Source: Streptococcus anginosus
GTDB lineage: Bacteria; Bacillota; Bacilli; Lactobacillales; Streptococcaceae
Length of the DNA stretch: 64,000 nt
Direction: 5' to 3'
Assembly (NCBI RefSeq): GCF_001697145.1
Contig: NZ_CP012719.1
Span: 1,212,501-1,276,500, forward strand
A model generated the notes under the pieces. That model saw only the letters and a list, made by a program, of their open reading frames with translations, did no database searches and was not told the origin of the DNA. Shown in pieces: positions 59,429 to 64,000 of the stretch. Numbering within the stretch: the first letter of the stretch is position 1; each line of letters opens with the position of its first letter. Made by a program: the position numbers and the translations under genes.

Positions 59429-61561
59429 TTATCTTTTTACATTTGGTGGGAAGCCATATCCTACTGGATGGTGCTTGCAGAAAGTTGCTATCCAATCATC
59501 TAAAGTTGTTACTCTGATTCGACCGATATTATCTATCACCTTGCCATCGCCTATATAAATTCCCACATGACCATAGGTAAGTCCTGCTGTACTTCCGCTA
59601 CTACTGCTTTCAACTGCAACAAGCATTCCTACCTTGAGTTTTGATTTATCTGATGTAAAGGTGTAGTTTCGGTACATATCACAGGCATTTCCTCCGATAT
59701 ATCCAAGTCCTGCATTTTGATAGACCTGCGATACCCACATAGCACACCAGCCTGCACCCGGAGATGGCGTAATATATGCAGCATTTACAATCTTCTTTTG
59801 AACTTCCGTAGAAGCCTCATACTCTTTTCCACCTCCGATACCTCCATTTGAAGCAATCAGATCGCTATTGCCAAAGGCTTCTCCCATATTGCCTTGAGCA
59901 AGGAACAAGGCTTCATAGTGTTTCAAGTTATCAGGATAGTTTGCAAAGATTTCTCTGATGATACTGTCCATTTCCCTTTTATGAAGGGTTACAATGAGCT
60001 TCTTGTACTCGTAAGGTTCTTCATGGCTTTCGGTATATTCGTTTCCATCTTCATCGGTATAGGTTTCTGTAACTGTCCTGTATCTGATTTCAATTTCTTC
60101 CTTATACTCAAGGTCATACATGGACTTAAAAAGCTCATCTAATAAAGAGCTTACTTCTGATACAGTCTTTACTTCTCCGCACCTTGATGTAATGTAGGAT
60201 AAAAGCTCATGGACATTATGACCGATGTACTCTGTGTTATTTAGGATGTACTCGTCATATCCGGGATAATTTTCTTTGACATTATCAACCTCGTTTTGCA
60301 GCTCCTTTTCCATCCCTGAAAAATTCTCATTGATTTCACTTAGAACATTAGGCTTTGATAAATAACTTGTTGTAAGAACCGTACTTGTAGAGTTCATAAA
60401 GCCTGTCATTCCTGTACCTGCAAAGTTAATGAAGAAAGTTCCCAAAATAATAAGACCTATGAAAATAATCATAAGTCCCTTCGCTTTTCTTAATATAACT
60501 TCCTTTGAACTTTTAAGACTTCCTATAAGCCCTTCCTTAATGCGATCTCTAAGCCTTGACTTATTCTGCCTTTTAATGGATTCTTTCATCTGCTTTCGCT
60601 TTTGAAATCGCTTAAAGTTATTTGCTTTTTGATACTCCTCTGTCTTTTTCAGCTCCTCTTTGGCATCTCGAAACTCCAATTTGGATTTTCGCTTTCTGAT
60701 TTTATAGTCCTTATTTGTAAGGTCATATCCTTTTTTGTCTTTTTTCTTATCCGAGTAATTCTTAATGCCATGAATGAGCTTTGAGCTTGTATCGGCTGTT
60801 TTTTCTCCTGCCTCTACCCCTTGATTTTCATCGCTTCCATGGGATAAGTAATCTCTTACGGTTTCACTTCCTTTGGCAAGTCCTGATAAAGCGGATACTT
60901 TAGAAGCCTTGTCCCTGAAAATTCTTTCCTGTTCTTTAGAAAGTCTGTTTTTCTTTTCTCTATCAAGGATGGCTTCTTTTCCGCTTTTTTTATTGTCAGC
61001 TTTTTCCTTTTTAGCTTCTTTATCTTTTTTTCTGGTATAGAGCTTATCGGAATAGTTTTTTCTCTTATAATTTTTCTTTTGAACCTTTTGGCTTTTTGAA
61101 AAGCCATTTATATCTTTCGCTTTATGTTGCAGATTATCTTCAACATCATAGGTTGACTCAAAATAGTCGCTGTCCCTAAAGTCATTGTCATATCTATCTA
61201 TGATCCCGTCATTATCAAGGTCTTTTCCCAAAGAATCATAGATTTTTCCGTCATTAAACTCAGTACCATAATCAGCTTTTCCGATTTCTTCCTGACTTAC
61301 ATTTCCTGTTTCAGGACTTCTATACCTTGCATTTCTTTTGGAAGTCCCTTGAACCGGTTCACTGTCAGAGGTCATTTTGCTTGTTTTATCATGAACCTTA
61401 TCTTGAAATCGGTCTTTTTCATGGACAATTTTTCCTCTGTAATCATCGTTATGCTTTAGCTTACTTTCTTCATGCTCTATGCTGCTATTACTTTGCAATG
61501 TTTCCTTTTCTATCCTTGCCCTTTGCCTTTCCTTAAAGTCCTTTTTCAGTTTCTTTCCCAT
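59429..61561 (-). CDS. C40 (NlpC/P60) peptidase with long cytoplasmic N-terminus (ICE2)
   Basis: 710 residues, the intact form of the gene broken in ICE1. The first about 340 residues are basic and disordered and contain the acidic [30 protein letters not shown] segment also found near the C-terminus of the ICE2 helicase. A membrane helix lies near 360-385 (LMIIFIGLIILGTFFINFA). The extracellular C40 domain has catalytic Cys (GAGWCAMWV) and His (TYGHVGIYIGDG). It opens peptidoglycan for the conjugation channel. It starts 5 bp after the virB4 stop. Confidence 0.9.
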   Translation of the reverse strand: MGKKLKKDFKERQRARIEKETLQSNSSIEHEESKLKHNDDYRGKIVHEKDRFQDKVHDKTSKMTSDSEPVQGTSKRNARYRSPETGNVSQEEIGKADYGTEFNDGKIYDSLGKDLDNDGIIDRYDNDFRDSDYFESTYDVEDNLQHKAKDINGFSKSQKVQKKNYKRKNYSDKLYTRKKDKEAKKEKADNKKSGKEAILDREKKNRLSKEQERIFRDKASKVSALSGLAKGSETVRDYLSHGSDENQGVEAGEKTADTSSKLIHGIKNYSDKKKDKKGYDLTNKDYKIRKRKSKLEFRDAKEELKKTEEYQKANNFKRFQKRKQMKESIKRQNKSRLRDRIKEGLIGSLKSSKEVILRKAKGLMIIFIGLIILGTFFINFAGTGMTGFMNSTSTVLTTSYLSKPNVLSEINENFSGMEKELQNEVDNVKENYPGYDEYILNNTEYIGHNVHELLSYITSRCGEVKTVSEVSSLLDELFKSMYDLEYKEEIEIRYRTVTETYTDEDGNEYTESHEEPYEYKKLIVTLHKREMDSIIREIFANYPDNLKHYEALFLAQGNMGEAFGNSDLIASNGGIGGGKEYEASTEVQKKIVNAAYITPSPGAGWCAMWVSQVYQNAGLGYIGGNACDMYRNYTFTSDKSKLKVGMLVAVESSSSGSTAGLTYGHVGIYIGDGKVIDNIGRIRVTTLDDWIATFCKHHPVGYGFPPNVKR

Positions 61562-61565
61562 AAGC

Positions 61566-63995
61566 CTACCTCACTTCTTCAGGCTTGGTTGTCATCTTCT
61601 GATAAAGGATTGTGTCTTTCGGGAATTTATCAAGGAAAGGAACAATGGTATTTCCAAAGAACAAAAGTCCTTCTCCTGCATTGGAATTGGTTACATATTT
61701 TAGCTGTGGCTGTGAGATTTTAAGTTTCCTTGCTAAAATTTCTCTATCGCCGCTTGCTTGATTAAGCATTAAAACAAAGTCCGTATTATCAAAGATATTT
61801 TCAATTTCCTTACTCATCAGTAGGTCTTTGACATTTTGCGTGATGCCTGTCGGAATTCCTCCCCACTTACGAAATCTTTTCCAAATTTCTACGGAATAGG
61901 AAGCTGTCTGCTCGTCTTTTAAAAGCAAGTGAAACTCGTCGATATAGTACCTTGTAGCCTTATTTCCTCTGTTTTGCGATACTTTGTTCCATACCTGATC
62001 CTGAATAACAAGCATTCCGATTTTTTTAAGCTGCGAGCCTAACTCCTTAATATCAAAACACAGAAGCTGCTTATTTAAGTCCACATTGGACTGATGGTTA
62101 AATACATTAAGAGAGCCTGTTACATAAATCTCCATTTCCGTTGCCAGTTTTTTACCGACTTTTTCTTCCTGATTTTTTAACATATCATACAGGTTTTGAA
62201 GAATCGGCATATTACAAGGCTTTGGATTTTCAAAATACTTTTCATAAATCTTAGGTAGGCATCTATCTATAACCGACTTCTCTTCTGCTGTAAGACCACT
62301 ACCGCCAACGACTAATTCAAGCATTGACATGATGAAGTTTGCTTTATCTTTCAGCGGTGCATCTCCATCACCATAGTTCATGTTTATATCTAAAGGATTG
62401 AGGTAGTCTTTTGACTTACTGCTGACCTTTATGACTTCTCCCTTAAACTGACGCACAAGGTTTCCGTACTCGCCTTCCGGATCGCAGATAATCACATCAT
62501 CATCGGTTGTAAGGATGGCATTTGCCATTTCTCTTTTTGCACTAAAGGATTTACCACTTCCCGGAGTTCCGAGAATTAAACCGTTCGGGTTTTTCAGTTT
62601 TTTTCTATCTGCCATAATCAGGTTATGACTTAAAGCATTTAGTCCATAATACAAACTGTTCGATGAGTTTATGAAAAGCTCCTCTGTGGTAAAAGGCATA
62701 AATACTGCCGTAGATGACGAGGTTAGTCCTCTGTCAATTTCAATCTTATTTACCCCAAGTGGAAGTACGCTGATTAAGCCCTGTTCCTGTGAGTGATCAA
62801 GTCTTTTTAACTTGCAATTATGCTTATTGGCAATAGAGCTGATTTGAGAAATAGTATTATCCAGCTTTTGAATTGTCCTTGCAAAGTTCATAAAGATAAT
62901 GGTTACAACAAACATTCTCTCATCTCTTGTCTGAAGATCTTTTAAGAGGCTTTTTACATCTTCTCCATAGGTTATTAAATCACTTGGAAGAATGTCCATA
63001 TCATACCCTGACCTTACCGCCTTTTTATTTTCCTCAATCTTCATCTTGTCAATGTCGGTATTTTTTCTTTTGACCATCTTGATGGCTTCTGACTGTTCGA
63101 TTGCCTTGATATGAAAAGAAATATTGATGTTATCATCTATATCCAAAAACTCGGCAAGCATACGGTCTGAAAGCTCACTTGCAAGGATTTGAAAATGGCT
63201 TGCTGCTCCGATAAACTTTCCAAACTTAAAATACCTTGACGGTGTAAAGTCAAATTCATCTGGAGCGATATATGTCTTTGTACTTTCCCTTTTCTTTAAG
63301 TCCTTATATGAAAATTCAAAGGTCTTATTCGGATTTAAAACATCATGAAGTATCTTTAGTCTTTCCTCTCCGTTAAGGCTTTCTGCTCTTACTCCCATAC
63401 TTTTAAGACTCGATAATATATCTATCTCCAGTCTTTCAAGTTTTGATATTGCCTGCTCTAAATTATCAGCTTCCACCGTAAAGGTTACATACTTTGATTT
63501 TTTCAGTCCGTTATTTCCCTTTACAATCTGACTTTTCAGCATTTCTCGAAACTCAAGACGTATATCGTCAAACCCGTCCTTTTTATCCGGGATTTGAATT
63601 GCCGACTTCATTTCTTCGTTTCTACCAAGCTGATTGATATATGAAAACTCTATGCTGACACTTGGATCAAAGGAATTAAGAAAGTTTGCAAACTGATTGA
63701 AAATCAAATCTCGATCTTCTTCTAAAGCAAGCTGATAATTTATATCCTCAAAGGCGATACTCTTATTGAAATGCTTTTCATCAATCTGACATATCCCGCT
63801 TTTTAATAATCTAAGGTAGGGAATGGTATCTTCAACTGTGTATCTTTTCGGCTCTTTCCTAAAGATAAGGTCAAGTAATCCGCCCTTATCTTTTTTGGAC
63901 TTCCCCTTATTTTGCTTTAAGTCCTGTTTTTGACTTCTTAAATCCTTTTGATTTTGTTCTAACTTTAGCTGCTGAATCTTTCTTTTGTCTTTCAA
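61566..63995 (-). CDS. VirB4-family type IV secretion ATPase (ICE2)
   Basis: 809 residues, starting at a TTG at 63995 whose RBS lies at or beyond the window edge. Walker A GTPGSGKSFSAKRE, Walker B VIICDPEGEYG, and YYIDEFHLLL. Very similar to 15462-17894. It presumably continues upstream with prgI and the rest of the ICE2 channel genes outside the window. Confidence 0.92.
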   Translation of the reverse strand: MKDKRKIQQLKLEQNQKDLRSQKQDLKQNKGKSKKDKGGLLDLIFRKEPKRYTVEDTIPYLRLLKSGICQIDEKHFNKSIAFEDINYQLALEEDRDLIFNQFANFLNSFDPSVSIEFSYINQLGRNEEMKSAIQIPDKKDGFDDIRLEFREMLKSQIVKGNNGLKKSKYVTFTVEADNLEQAISKLERLEIDILSSLKSMGVRAESLNGEERLKILHDVLNPNKTFEFSYKDLKKRESTKTYIAPDEFDFTPSRYFKFGKFIGAASHFQILASELSDRMLAEFLDIDDNINISFHIKAIEQSEAIKMVKRKNTDIDKMKIEENKKAVRSGYDMDILPSDLITYGEDVKSLLKDLQTRDERMFVVTIIFMNFARTIQKLDNTISQISSIANKHNCKLKRLDHSQEQGLISVLPLGVNKIEIDRGLTSSSTAVFMPFTTEELFINSSNSLYYGLNALSHNLIMADRKKLKNPNGLILGTPGSGKSFSAKREMANAILTTDDDVIICDPEGEYGNLVRQFKGEVIKVSSKSKDYLNPLDINMNYGDGDAPLKDKANFIMSMLELVVGGSGLTAEEKSVIDRCLPKIYEKYFENPKPCNMPILQNLYDMLKNQEEKVGKKLATEMEIYVTGSLNVFNHQSNVDLNKQLLCFDIKELGSQLKKIGMLVIQDQVWNKVSQNRGNKATRYYIDEFHLLLKDEQTASYSVEIWKRFRKWGGIPTGITQNVKDLLMSKEIENIFDNTDFVLMLNQASGDREILARKLKISQPQLKYVTNSNAGEGLLFFGNTIVPFLDKFPKDTILYQKMTTKPEEVR

Positions 63996-64000
63996 GGTAA

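Noticed and set aside
1..64000. CRISPR arrays, tRNA or rRNA genes, insertion sequences
   Set aside because: No regularly spaced repeats, no recognisable RNA genes and no DDE transposase or terminal inverted repeats were seen.

Overview
The window is low-GC DNA with strong AGGAGG ribosome binding sites, the standard code (TGA ends several intact genes) and gene families typical of anaerobic Firmicutes. Clostridia, for example Peptoniphilaceae-like bacteria, are the best guess; the species cannot be named. No rRNA, tRNA, CRISPR array or ordinary core-genome operon was seen. The DNA reads as stacked mobile elements.

Two related integrative and conjugative elements (ICEs) lie in the same orientation. 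ICE1 occupies about 1-25.4 kb, with its left part outside the window. On the minus strand, read from its right end, it carries a KilA-N protein, a CD1845-type membrane protein, a RepA-like protein with a DUF6017-like C-terminus, PcfB, the VirD4 coupling ATPase, a small membrane protein, SSB, a Maff2 pilin-like protein, VirB6/TrbL, an 88-residue protein, PrgI, VirB4, a C40 cell-wall peptidase broken by an in-frame TGA, DUF4315, a DUF4366 (CD1107) protein, an AbiE toxin-antitoxin pair, topoisomerase III, a C5 cytosine methyltransferase and a giant methylase/helicase. ICE2 runs from about 28.8 kb past 64 kb. It carries a large serine recombinase, a sigma-like factor, an iron-uptake island (AraC regulator, two ABC half-transporters, FeoA, FeoB and a FeoC-like protein), MobC and the MobA relaxase, an IetAS subtilase/AAA ATPase pair, an SSB-like protein, the giant helicase, an AlbA/Schlafen-like ATP-binding protein, topoisomerase III, DUF4366, DUF4315, an intact C40 peptidase and VirB4. 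The shared backbone is offset by about 46-47 kb.

Between the two ICEs (25.4-28.7 kb) is a type I restriction-modification-like operon: a degenerate methylase fused to a specificity domain, then an ADP-ribosylglycohydrolase fused to HsdM. HsdM breaks off inside its SAM-binding motif where ICE1 DNA appears to begin, suggesting that ICE1 integrated into hsdM.

The backbone encodes relaxation (MobA/MobC), DNA handling (TopB, SSB, helicase), coupling (VirD4) and a Gram-positive type IV secretion channel (VirB4, VirB6, PrgI, Maff2, C40 hydrolase). Cargo sits in discrete slots between backbone genes. Intrinsic-terminator-like hairpins precede many backbone genes. The most striking feature is a second gene with its own Shine-Dalgarno, coding for a TnpV-like protein, hidden in an alternative frame inside each giant helicase gene.
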